A DNA stretch of 26,988 nt from JAVVFH01 sp032250585 (GTDB lineage Bacteria > Pseudomonadota > Gammaproteobacteria > Xanthomonadales > SZUA-36): assembly GCA_032250585.1 (NCBI GenBank), contig JAVVFH010000019.1, positions 1 through 26,988 on the forward strand. Direction: 5' to 3'. Under the pieces are notes generated by a model, which saw only the letters and a list, made by a program, of their open reading frames with translations, was not told the DNA's origin and made no database searches. A program made the position numbers and the translations under genes. Positions 8,644 to 16,821 of the stretch are shown here, piece by piece (within the stretch, counting starts at the first letter, position 1; each line of letters begins with the position of its first letter).

Positions 8644-10008
8644 TCAGTTGAAGGTCAGAACCGAGACCGTCGTGATCACGATCGCGCCAAACAGGTTCAA
8701 CACCAGTCCGGTCCGTGCCATGTCACGGATGCGAACCTGCCCGCTGCCGAACACGATGGCGTTGGGCGCGGTGGCTACCGGCAGCATGAAGGCGCAACTG
8801 GCGCTCATCGCGGCGGGTACCATCAATAGCATCGGGTTGATGCCCGTGGCGCTCGCGGTGGCGGCCAGCAAGGGCATCAACAGGCTGGCGGTGGCCGTGT
8901 TGCTGGTCACCTCGGTGAGAAAGGTGACCCCAAGGCACAGGCAAAGGATCAGTATCCAGGCCGGCAGTTCGACCAGCGCACCGAGTTCGCCGGCGAGGAT
9001 GTCCGCCAATCCGCTTTGCATGAACGCATTCGCGATGGCGATGCCGCCGGCGAACAGCAGCAGCACGCCCCAGGGAATCTTTTGCGCCGCTTCCCAGCGC
9101 AGCAGCCGCCCGCCTTCTCCGTTGGGCAATGCCGCCATCAGCGCCACCGCAATCAGAGCGACCGAAGCGTCGTTGGCTTGCGGCAGTCCGAACCACGTGC
9201 TCCAGCCGCCGAAGGGCGCCTGGCGGGTAATCCAGAACAGCGCGGTCAGGCTGAACAGCGTGAGGACACGTTTTTCCGACGGTCGCCAGGCGCCCACGCT
9301 GGGCAGCACGAGGGGCACGCTCAGCATGATGCCTCGTGTCAGCCACAATCCGGCCAGCGGCACCATGATGGCGACTACCGGCAGACCCCAGCCCATCCAT
9401 TCAGGAAAACTGGGCGTGCTCCCGAACTGGTCCAGGTGGACCTGCATGAAAATCAGGTTGGGCGGTGTGCCGATCGGGGTACCCAGTCCGCCGATACTCG
9501 CCGCGTAAGCGATGCCCAGCAACAGGGGCAGCGCGAGCCGGTGCTCGGCCCGTTCCAGCACGGCCAGCGCCACGGGCAGCAGCATCAGCGTGGTCGCGGT
9601 ATTCGAGATCCACATGCTGAGCACCGCGGCGGCGATCATGAAACCCAGCACCAGCCCCCGGGCACTGCCGCCGCCGACGAGGTTGACCATGTAGAGGGCC
9701 AGGCGGCGGTGTGCGCCGGAATCCGACATGGCAGTGGACAGCATGAAGCCACCCATCAAAAGCAGGATCAGCGGACTGCCGAAAGACTGCCCCACCTGTG
9801 CCGGGGTGAGCACGCCGAACAGCGGAAAGAGCGCGAGCGGAAGCAGCGAGGTAAATGGAATCGGTACGGGTTCGAACACCCACCACAGGGCGCACAGCAA
9901 GGTCACGGCCGCGGTGACGGCCGCTGCAGGCGCCCAATCGTGGCCTAACAGAAAAAAATACAGAACGAGCGCTGCCGCCGGGACGGTTGGAATCAGCCAG
10001 CGGCTCAT
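8644..10008 (-). CDS. DASS/SLC13-family anion:sodium symporter
   Basis: Inner-membrane transporter of 454 aa, hydrophobic throughout with roughly 11 membrane segments. It carries the two SNT signatures that bind sodium and substrate in VcINDY-type proteins: SNTAT at 135-139 and SNTAT at 369-373. It also has GTPIGTPPNLIF (176-187) after the first. Family members import C4-dicarboxylates, citrate or sulfate, so the substrate cannot be fixed from sequence. Being next to the malic enzyme/PDH operon makes a dicarboxylate such as malate or succinate a reasonable guess. The start at 10008 has only a weak ribosome binding site. It is convergent with lpd and divergent from the lipase operon, and is followed by its own intrinsic terminator. 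Confidence 0.88.
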   Translation of the reverse strand: MSRWLIPTVPAAALVLYFFLLGHDWAPAAAVTAAVTLLCALWWVFEPVPIPFTSLLPLALFPLFGVLTPAQVGQSFGSPLILLLMGGFMLSTAMSDSGAHRRLALYMVNLVGGGSARGLVLGFMIAAAVLSMWISNTATTLMLLPVALAVLERAEHRLALPLLLGIAYAASIGGLGTPIGTPPNLIFMQVHLDQFGSTPSFPEWMGWGLPVVAIMVPLAGLWLTRGIMLSVPLVLPSVGAWRPSEKRVLTLFSLTALFWITRQAPFGGWSTWFGLPQANDASVALIAVALMAALPNGEGGRLLRWEAAQKIPWGVLLLFAGGIAIANAFMQSGLADILAGELGALVELPAWILILCLCLGVTFLTEVTSNTATASLLMPLLAATASATGINPMLLMVPAAMSASCAFMLPVATAPNAIVFGSGQVRIRDMARTGLVLNLFGAIVITTVSVLTFN

Positions 10009-10136
10009 TGATCAAGGTCAGCCCGTGCCGATTTTGCAAAACCCGGTTTATGGATTTCTGCGTACCATGTCGTAAGATGGGTTCGTGATTGCGCATTTTG
10101 CAGGCTGGCTTTCATTCCGCTGCACTCGTGTACAAG

Positions 10137-10166
10137 TTGAAAAGGTGAGTTTATCCTACCTGTCAT
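10137..10166 (+). promoter_or_regulatory. Candidate sigma70 promoter for the lipase/DUF1302 operon
   Basis: TTGAAA (10137-10142) and TGTCAT (10161-10166) are separated by 18 bases, about 70 bp before the lipase ATG, in the 227-bp divergent spacer 10009-10235. The match is five of six at -35 and four of six at -10, so this is only a candidate. I see no clear operator or second promoter for the divergent transporter in the spacer. Confidence 0.25.
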
Positions 10167-10235
10167 ACGAAAGACCGACCTTCCGGCCACTGCGGCGCAA
10201 TGCATTGGCACAGCACCATAACGGGGACCTACTGA

Positions 10236-12476
10236 ATGAACAAGCGTCTGATACTGCTCCTCCTCGCACCGATATTCACGCTGAACCTTTTCGCCGACCC
10301 GATAATACCGGCGACCAACAAAGACGGGAGTCTGGTCAACGGTATTCTCGAAGCGGCCTTCGATCCCAGCGGTGGTGTGCTGCCTTTTCCGTCGAACCTG
10401 GCCTTTCCGACCAGTGGTCCGATCGACCTGACGCTCAACATTCCGTCGGCGGACCCCAATGACCCTGGCGATCCTCGTGTTGCTTTGAGTGCGCTGGACG
10501 GTTTCAGTACAACGGAAAAATGGACCACCACCTTTATCGAAAACCTGGGCGGTTTTCCGCCCGTCATTCAACCGGGAGAGATCGATCCGGCTTCCGTGAC
10601 CCCGGGGCAGTCGGTGCGTGTATTCGAGATCACGACGACCGGTTACCCCTACCTGGGTGTAACCGGGATTACCCGGGAACTGGTCGGTGGTGCGGAGTTC
10701 ACGGCCGTTGCGGCGGGTAATGGCATTCTGGCCATCGTCCCGCTGGTGCCGTTGAAGGAATTCACGACCTACATGGCCGTGCTGACCAACGACATTCGGG
10801 ACAGCCGGGGAAATAATGCAACGCCATCGCAGACCTATCACCTGGCCAAACGCCGCACCCCCTGGGTCGACGCCAGCGGCAACAGCGTTTATCCGTTGCT
10901 GCCCGACGCCAGTGCCCGCGCGATCGAGCCGCTGCGCCAGATCACCCAGTCGATGGAGTTCGCCGCCCTGTCGGCCGGTATTCCGCTCGATGACATCGTT
11001 CTGAGCTGGACGGTGCATACCCAGTCCATTTCGCCGACCCTGCGCCTGCTGCGCAGCATTGCGCAGCCCGCGGACACCCTCATCGCACCCACCGGGCTGT
11101 CGACGGCGGCCGTGGGCGGCGCCGGGCGGGCCGACATCTACATCGGCGTGATTACGCTGCCTTACTACCTCGGCATACCGGGCCCGGAAAACCCGATCGC
11201 TTTCCTGACGGATTGGTGGAAAGCCGAGCCGGGTGGTTACATCCCGCCGTTCAATCAGTTCGGGCTCGATCCGACCTCGACGAACCTGACGGTCGCCAAT
11301 CCCTTCCCGGTGCTGACGGGCACCCAGACGGTACCGTTACTGATCACGGTGCCCAACGCCAACTCGGGCCTCAGCAAGCCGGACAGCGGCTGGCCGGTGG
11401 TGATCTATCAGCACGGCCTGACACGCAACCGTACCGACATGTTGGCCATAGCCGACACGCTGGCCAGCACCGGTCGGGTGGTGATCTCCATGGATCAGCC
11501 GCTGCACGGCGTGGTGCCTGACGTGGAACCGCAACTGGCTCCTTTTTACATCGAGAACACGCCGTTTGCGCCGCTCGCCAATGAGCGCACCTTCGATGCC
11601 GACCTGGTCGACAACACGACCTTTGCGCCGGGCCCGGACGGGTTGGTCGACGGGTCGGGCACGCACAGTTTCAACCTGGCCAATCTGCAGGTCCTCCGCG
11701 ACAACATCCGCCAGGCCGAAGCGGACCTTTCAATACTCGCTTTGTCGATCCAGAACATGAGCCTGGACGGTGATGCGACGCCGGACCTCGATCCCTTCGA
11801 CGTGGCGGCCGTGTCAAATTCTGCCGGTTCCTTCGTCATGAACGTAACCACCGCGATCGAGCCGATCATCTCCCGCATGTACCTCAACGCGGCAGGCGGC
11901 GGCATCATCCGCACCATCGACGGCGGCGCCTTCGGACCCAGCCGCCTGCACCCCCTGTTGGCGCAAGTGGGCCTGTTCCCGGGAACGCCCGAGTACGAGC
12001 AGTTCCTGATTCTGGTCCAGACTCTGCTGGACCCGGCCGATGCCATCAACTGGGCCGCGGAGACGGCGGAAAAAATACCGGTCATCCACAACCAGGTGCA
12101 GGGCGACGGGACCGTGCCCAACGCGATACCCGGCGCACCGCTTGCCGGCAGCGAACCGCTGAACCGCATCATGGGCCTGAGCGGCTACAGCACGACCCAG
12201 GTGAACCCCGACGGCCTGCGCGGCGTTGCACGTTTCGTGCAGCCGGCGGACCACGAATCCCTGTTCGTTCCGGTCTTTCCGCAGGTGACGGCCGAGATGC
12301 AGCGCCAGATGGCCACTTTCATCGCCTCGGGCGGGACTTTCGTCGAAGTGGGGAATCCGCAACTGCTGGTACCCGTCGTCGAGGTTGAGCAGTCCGAAAA
12401 GGTCGTCTCGAAGACGGTCGGTAAAGCGCCGGTCGGCAAGAGCCGTCTGCAACCGGTCAAACGCGCCAGAGATTGA
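10236..12476 (+). CDS. Secreted VolA/Pla-1-like lipase or phospholipase
   Basis: Predicted lipid ester hydrolase of 746 aa, exported by a signal peptide (residues 1-20, ending NLFA before DPI). There is no lipobox Cys, unlike surface-lipoprotein members. The N-terminal half matches the Pla-1/VolA extracellular lipase layout (FDPSGGVLPFPSNL, TTTFIENL, YMAVLTNDIRDS). The hydrolase half has YQHGLTRNRTDM (HG at 393-394, oxyanion region). Putative catalytic residues are S529 within SNSAG, D624 within GDGTVPN, and H673 within PADHESL. The usual GxSxG is therefore SxSxG. A basic tail (KSRLQPVKRARD) closes the protein. GGGGAC at 10223-10228 supports ATG 10236. DUF1302 starts 10 bases after its stop, so it heads a five-gene operon. 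Substrate is not determinable; fatty-acyl esters or lysophospholipids are likely from the family. Confidence 0.82.
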   Translation: MNKRLILLLLAPIFTLNLFADPIIPATNKDGSLVNGILEAAFDPSGGVLPFPSNLAFPTSGPIDLTLNIPSADPNDPGDPRVALSALDGFSTTEKWTTTFIENLGGFPPVIQPGEIDPASVTPGQSVRVFEITTTGYPYLGVTGITRELVGGAEFTAVAAGNGILAIVPLVPLKEFTTYMAVLTNDIRDSRGNNATPSQTYHLAKRRTPWVDASGNSVYPLLPDASARAIEPLRQITQSMEFAALSAGIPLDDIVLSWTVHTQSISPTLRLLRSIAQPADTLIAPTGLSTAAVGGAGRADIYIGVITLPYYLGIPGPENPIAFLTDWWKAEPGGYIPPFNQFGLDPTSTNLTVANPFPVLTGTQTVPLLITVPNANSGLSKPDSGWPVVIYQHGLTRNRTDMLAIADTLASTGRVVISMDQPLHGVVPDVEPQLAPFYIENTPFAPLANERTFDADLVDNTTFAPGPDGLVDGSGTHSFNLANLQVLRDNIRQAEADLSILALSIQNMSLDGDATPDLDPFDVAAVSNSAGSFVMNVTTAIEPIISRMYLNAAGGGIIRTIDGGAFGPSRLHPLLAQVGLFPGTPEYEQFLILVQTLLDPADAINWAAETAEKIPVIHNQVQGDGTVPNAIPGAPLAGSEPLNRIMGLSGYSTTQVNPDGLRGVARFVQPADHESLFVPVFPQVTAEMQRQMATFIASGGTFVEVGNPQLLVPVVEVEQSEKVVSKTVGKAPVGKSRLQPVKRARD

Positions 12477-12486
12477 GGGGTATTAA

Positions 12487-14406
12487 ATGATGACTACGGA
12501 AACAATCCCCATGAATGTATTCACTGCAACCCACCGGCCACGTTTGACGGGTGTCGGGAAAACGCGGGTTTGCGCTGCAGCCGCGGCCGTGCTCGGCTTG
12601 CTCAGCCTTGACTCGCAGGCTTATGAATTTTCCAGCGGCGAATGGTCGGGCAGCTTCGACACCACGGTCTCCTACGGCGCTTCCTGGCGCGTGAAGGACT
12701 TCGATCCGGCCGAGGTCGGGAAGCAGGCTCCCGTCAACAACCCCGCGGTGTTTACGTTGCCCAAGGCCCAGCAGGGCGACGTGGTCGGCCGCTGGTCGGC
12801 CAATGGCGACGACGGCAATCTGAATTATCGCGACAAGGGAGACGTGATTTCGAACCTCCTGAAAGTGACGGCAGAACTGGGTGTGCGCTGGCGCAATTTC
12901 GGTGGTTTTTTTCGCGGTACCGCGTTTTATGATTTCGAAAACGCCGACAAGGACGTGCTGTCCGAGATCGCCCAGGAGAGGGTTGGCAAGGATGCGCGCT
13001 TGCTGGACGCCTACGTCTATGGTGAGCATGCAATAGGTGACCATTACCTGAGCTGGCGTCTCGGCACGCAGGTGGTCAGCTGGGGTGAATCCACTTTTAT
13101 CCAGGGTGGCTTGAACGTCATCAACCCGGTGGATGTTTCCAAGCTGCGGCTTGCCGGATCAGAACTCAAGGAAGCTTTCGAGGGCATCAACATGATCTGG
13201 GGCTCCGTCGACCTGAGTCCGTCCCTCGCCCTCGAGGCGCTTTACATGTTCGAATACGAGCAGATCATTCCCGACCCGGCCGGTACGTATTTCTCGACTA
13301 ATGACATTGCGACCCCCGGCGCCAGTTACGCGATGCTGGGCTTTGTCTATCCGCAACCGGTCATCAACCCCGATCTGTTCAACGAGGTTTGTCTCCAGGG
13401 CAACCTGGGCGCGTCCGATTCGCCGCTGCCGACACAGTTGGTGGCCGCCGGTTGTGGTTTCGCCCTGCCGAGGACGGAATCGAAGCTACCCAGTGACAGC
13501 GGGCAATTCGGTCTTTCGCTGCGCTGGTTTCTGGAAAACCTCGGCGGGACAGAGCTGGGTTTTTACTTTTTGAACTACCACAGCCGGCTGCCGCTGGTCA
13601 GCGGTACGGCGGTAAGCACGGCCCCGCCGCCGTTCACCAATTCGTATTTCACGGAGTTTCCGGAGGACATACAACTCTACGGCGTCAGTTTCAACTCCAC
13701 GATCGGCACCTGGGCACTTGCCGGTGAAGTCACCTATCGTCCCGACGCGCCGCTGCAGATCGACGATGTGGAAGTACTGTTCGCCGGCCTGACGCCCCTG
13801 AACCTCTTGCTGCCTTCCGATTTCGTGCGCTTCAAAAGTCAACTCGGCGAGTTCGCGCCTGGCGCAACCATCCAGGGATTCTCGGAGCATGAGTCCTGGC
13901 AGGCGCAAAGCACGACGACCAAGCTTTTCGGGCCGAACAATCCGTTCCGGGCTAACCAGATCGCCTTCGTTACCGAAGTCGGGTTCAACTACGTTGCCGA
14001 TCTTCCCGACAAGGAATTCCTGCGTTTCAACGGCGATGGCACCGACACGGGCGGCGGGCCGAACTGGACCACCGGCGATTGGAACAACCCGGCAACCGAG
14101 CCCGACGGTTTCGCGGATGATTTCAGCTGGGGTTACCGCGTGGCCGCGCGCTTGGATTACAACAGCGCCTTCGGAGGGGTCACCGTCAGTCCGCGCGTCG
14201 GCTGGTCGCATGATGTACACGGCACCACGCCTGGCCCCGGCGGTGCGTTCGTCGACGGCCGCAAACAGTTGACCCTGGGCCTCGCTTTCAACTATCTGAA
14301 CCAATGGGTCGTCGACTTTGCGTACACCACGTACTCGGGCGGCGGAAAGTACAACCTGCTCGATAATCGTGACTTTTTTGCCGCGAGCGTCAGCTACTCA
14401 TTCTGA
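12487..14406 (+). CDS. DUF1302-family outer-membrane beta-barrel protein
   Basis: 639 aa. ATG 12487 is supported by GAGGGG (12475-12480), which overlaps the lipase stop; a second ATG at 12511 is possible. A signal peptide ends near residue 45 (SLDSQA before YEFSSG). The mature part has the DUF1302 opening (SGSFDTTVSYGASWRV), alternating amphipathic strands, and the block LSWRLGTQVVSWGES with FIQGGLNVINPVD. It ends SVSYSF, the terminal aromatic residue expected of barrels inserted by the Bam machinery. Function is not established for the family; it is found repeatedly with DUF1329 and RND genes. Here it most likely forms an outer-membrane route for the lipid handled by the neighbouring lipase and transporter. 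Confidence 0.88.
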   Translation: MMTTETIPMNVFTATHRPRLTGVGKTRVCAAAAAVLGLLSLDSQAYEFSSGEWSGSFDTTVSYGASWRVKDFDPAEVGKQAPVNNPAVFTLPKAQQGDVVGRWSANGDDGNLNYRDKGDVISNLLKVTAELGVRWRNFGGFFRGTAFYDFENADKDVLSEIAQERVGKDARLLDAYVYGEHAIGDHYLSWRLGTQVVSWGESTFIQGGLNVINPVDVSKLRLAGSELKEAFEGINMIWGSVDLSPSLALEALYMFEYEQIIPDPAGTYFSTNDIATPGASYAMLGFVYPQPVINPDLFNEVCLQGNLGASDSPLPTQLVAAGCGFALPRTESKLPSDSGQFGLSLRWFLENLGGTELGFYFLNYHSRLPLVSGTAVSTAPPPFTNSYFTEFPEDIQLYGVSFNSTIGTWALAGEVTYRPDAPLQIDDVEVLFAGLTPLNLLLPSDFVRFKSQLGEFAPGATIQGFSEHESWQAQSTTTKLFGPNNPFRANQIAFVTEVGFNYVADLPDKEFLRFNGDGTDTGGGPNWTTGDWNNPATEPDGFADDFSWGYRVAARLDYNSAFGGVTVSPRVGWSHDVHGTTPGPGGAFVDGRKQLTLGLAFNYLNQWVVDFAYTTYSGGGKYNLLDNRDFFAASVSYSF

Positions 14407-14421
14407 TCGCCGGAGGATTTC

Positions 14422-15786
14422 ATGCGAATTTTGACCAAACTTACGCTTTCAGCCTGCATGGGACTCGTGCTCGGAACCGGACAGTCCTGGGCCGGAGCCA
14501 AGCCCGATGAGATTCACCGTCTGAGCGAAGACCTCACCCCGATGGGGTCCGAGCGCGCCGGCAATGCGGACGGTACCATCCCGGCCTGGACCGGCGGCAT
14601 TACCGAGCCGCCCGCGGGTTATCAGCCCGGCGATCATCACCCGGATCCCTTTCCGGACGACCGGCCGTTGTTTCGCATCGACGGCACTAATTACCAGGAC
14701 TTCGCCGATAAGCTGAGCACCGGCCAGATGGCGACTTTCGCCAAATACCCCGATACGTATTTCATGAATGTCTATCCGACGCGACGCAGCACTTCGTTTC
14801 CGGAACGCACCTATGAGATGACGATTCAGAACGGCAAAACCGCCCGACTCGCCGATGAGGGTGAGGGCGTGCTCGATGCAGCGGAAGGCTTCCCGTTTCC
14901 GTTTCCGGAGAATGCCTACGAGCTGATGTGGAACCACAAGCTCAAGTACAAGGGCATCGGCGGCGTTCGCTATAACACGCAGATCGCCCCGACGACGGGC
15001 GGTGACTACTCCGTGACGGTGATCCGGGAGGAATTCCTGGGTCTCTACTACAAGCGCGGCGTGACCATCGAGGAAATCAACAATGTGCTGCTGTATTTTT
15101 TCCAGGAAGTCGAGTCGCCGGCCCGACTTGCGGGTAATATTCTGCTTGTCCACGAAACTCTGAACCAGACCGTACTGCCGCGCCAGGCGTGGATCTACAA
15201 TCCGGGTCAGCGCCGTGTGCGCCGCGCCCCGAATGTCGCCTACGACAACCCGGGCACGGCATCGGACGGTCTGCGCACCAACGACATGACCGACATGTTC
15301 AACGGCGCCATGGACCGCTTCAACTGGGAAGTCGTCGGCAAGAAAGAAATGTATATTCCCTACAATTCCTACGGCGCGCATGCCGAGGGCGTGACTTATG
15401 ATGAGTTCATCATGCCGGGTCACCTCAATCCGAACCTGATGCGTTACGAGCTGCACCGTGTGTGGATTGTCGAGGCCACTCTCAAGGACGGTATGCGCCA
15501 CATCAATCCGCGGCGTACCTTCTATCTCGATGAAGACAGCTACCAGATTGTGCTGACCGACCATTACGACGCGCGCATGCAGTTGTGGCGTGCTTCCGAA
15601 GCGCACAGCATCAATTACTACGACGTGCCCACCCTCTGGTCGACCATCGAGGCGCATTACGATCTGCAGTCGGGGCGTTACGTGGCTCAGGGTTTCGACA
15701 ACACCACGGCGGTAAACACCTTCAACGTGGACATGCAGCCCGGTCAGTTCACCCCGCAGGCCTTGCGCACGCGCGGACGGCGGTGA
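14422..15786 (+). CDS. DUF1329-family periplasmic protein (LolA/LolB-like fold)
   Basis: 454 aa. GGAGG at 14412-14416 places the ATG at 14422, 15 bases after DUF1302. Signal peptide about 1-24 (GQSWA before GAKPDE). An LSAC at residues 9-12 resembles a lipobox but sits too early in the signal, so a soluble periplasmic protein is more likely. Family-typical blocks are LTPMGSERAGNADGTIPAWTG near the N-terminus, FPFPENAYELMWNHKLKYKG, PRQAWIYNPGQRRVRRAPN, and DRFNWEVVGKKEMYIPYN. DUF1329 proteins are predicted to share the lipid-cradling Lol/VioE-like half-barrel, which would suit carrying a hydrophobic ligand between the RND pump and the barrel. Molecular function remains unproven. Confidence is high for the family and low for the ligand. 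Confidence 0.9.
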   Translation: MRILTKLTLSACMGLVLGTGQSWAGAKPDEIHRLSEDLTPMGSERAGNADGTIPAWTGGITEPPAGYQPGDHHPDPFPDDRPLFRIDGTNYQDFADKLSTGQMATFAKYPDTYFMNVYPTRRSTSFPERTYEMTIQNGKTARLADEGEGVLDAAEGFPFPFPENAYELMWNHKLKYKGIGGVRYNTQIAPTTGGDYSVTVIREEFLGLYYKRGVTIEEINNVLLYFFQEVESPARLAGNILLVHETLNQTVLPRQAWIYNPGQRRVRRAPNVAYDNPGTASDGLRTNDMTDMFNGAMDRFNWEVVGKKEMYIPYNSYGAHAEGVTYDEFIMPGHLNPNLMRYELHRVWIVEATLKDGMRHINPRRTFYLDEDSYQIVLTDHYDARMQLWRASEAHSINYYDVPTLWSTIEAHYDLQSGRYVAQGFDNTTAVNTFNVDMQPGQFTPQALRTRGRR

Positions 15787-15852
15787 AGAGCAGATATCAT
15801 TTTCCGGCGCCGGGGCTTTTGCGAGAAGTGACTTGCAGGTCGTTCGGCAGAT

Positions 15853-16821
15853 ATGAGCCGTAGTTTTCGCTCATGGACGGTTCTTCTGTCACTGACGCTT
15901 TCCGGCGTGATGGCATCTTCAATGCGGGGCGAAACGGGTCTGGATATCGAATATGCCCAGATTATGCCTCTGGCAACGGAGTCTTTGCTGCTCGACGTGA
16001 CGCGTTCGCCGCAGGGTTTTGTCGCCGTGGGCGAGCGCGGCCACGTGCTCCTGTCCGCCGACGGCCGCAACTGGACGCAGGCCGATGTCGTTCCCACCCG
16101 ATCCACGCTCACCGTGGTCGAGGCCAGGGAAGGCCGGTTGTGGGCCGCCGGGCACGATGCGGTGATCATCACCAGCGGCGACGGCGGTAAAACCTGGTCC
16201 CTGGAGTATTTCGATCCGGAGCGCCAGCAGGCCGTCATGGATCTGTACTTCACAGATAAATACCACGGCATCGCGATCGGGTCCTATGGCCTGCGGCTGG
16301 AGACCGACGACGGCGGTAAAACCTGGGTCGACGCCCCGGTCGACGAGGAGAACGAGTACCATCTCAACAGCCTCGTCGACTTCGGAGACGGCCGCCGCAT
16401 GATTGCGGGCGAGGCAGGCTACTCTTACCGCAGTTTCGACGACGGCGAGACCTGGGAGTTAATGGATCTCCCTTACTCCGGGTCCATGTGGGATGCTTTG
16501 CTGACCTCCAATGGCTGCGTGATTTTCTCCGGTTTACGCGGACATGCGTTGGAAACCTGTGACTTTGGTGACAGCTGGAAGGAGTTCGAAACCGGAACTC
16601 AATCCAGTCTTTCCGATGCAGCTGAATCGGCGGGAGTGCTTGTGTTCGCGGGTAATGGTGGCACGGTCGTGAAACGCGACGACGGGATCATCCAGAGCTA
16701 CAATCATTCCAGTGGGGTCGATTTCGCCGCGGTTTTGCCGCTTGGCGACGGGCAGTTTCTGCTCGTCGGCGAGGGCGGCGTTCATCTCTTTCCTGAACCG
16801 TCTGCAGAGGAGCGGCCGTGA
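15853..16821 (+). CDS. Exported YCF48/BNR-type beta-propeller protein
   Basis: 322 aa. Signal peptide about residues 1-27 (SWTVLLSLTLSGVMA). The rest is a series of propeller blades with Asp-box motifs: SADGRNW, SGDGGKTW, TDDGGKTW, FDDGETW and FGDSW, as in the YCF48/Hcf136 photosystem II assembly family and bacterial sialidase-repeat proteins. No sialidase active-site residues are evident, so a scaffold or binding role is more likely. It follows DUF1329 after 66 bases, and its stop TGA overlaps the ATG of the RND transporter by one base, so the two are probably co-translated. The ribosome binding site is weak, leaving the start less certain than the frame. Photosynthesis genes are absent; here it is probably an accessory factor of the RND system. 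Confidence 0.85.
   Translation: MSRSFRSWTVLLSLTLSGVMASSMRGETGLDIEYAQIMPLATESLLLDVTRSPQGFVAVGERGHVLLSADGRNWTQADVVPTRSTLTVVEAREGRLWAAGHDAVIITSGDGGKTWSLEYFDPERQQAVMDLYFTDKYHGIAIGSYGLRLETDDGGKTWVDAPVDEENEYHLNSLVDFGDGRRMIAGEAGYSYRSFDDGETWELMDLPYSGSMWDALLTSNGCVIFSGLRGHALETCDFGDSWKEFETGTQSSLSDAAESAGVLVFAGNGGTVVKRDDGIIQSYNHSSGVDFAAVLPLGDGQFLLVGEGGVHLFPEPSAEERP
16179..16326 (+). repeat. Duplicated Asp-box coding segment in the YCF48-like gene
   Basis: An identical 19-base segment, CGACGGCGGTAAAACCTGG, occurs at 16179-16197 and 16308-16326. The copies are 129 bp (43 codons) apart in the same frame and encode DGGKTW in consecutive propeller blades. Identity at the DNA level suggests a fairly recent blade duplication or gene conversion. 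Confidence 0.85.

Noticed and set aside
8546..9948. Plus-strand open frames across the DASS transporter
   Set aside because: The minus-strand frame carries both SNT motifs and the terminator; the plus frames are shadows rich in Arg, Ser and Pro.
14446..14457. LSAC lipobox in DUF1329, suggesting a lipoprotein
   Set aside because: The Cys is at residue 12, too early for a signal II site, and the hydrophobic stretch continues to a normal SWA-type cleavage site.
14449..15657. 402-codon minus-strand frame across DUF1329
   Set aside because: Antisense to a gene with signal peptide, ribosome binding site and family motifs.
15804..15813. CCGGCGCCGG palindrome between DUF1329 and the YCF48-like gene
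   Set aside because: A self-complementary GC run without loop or T-run; expected by chance in GC-rich DNA.
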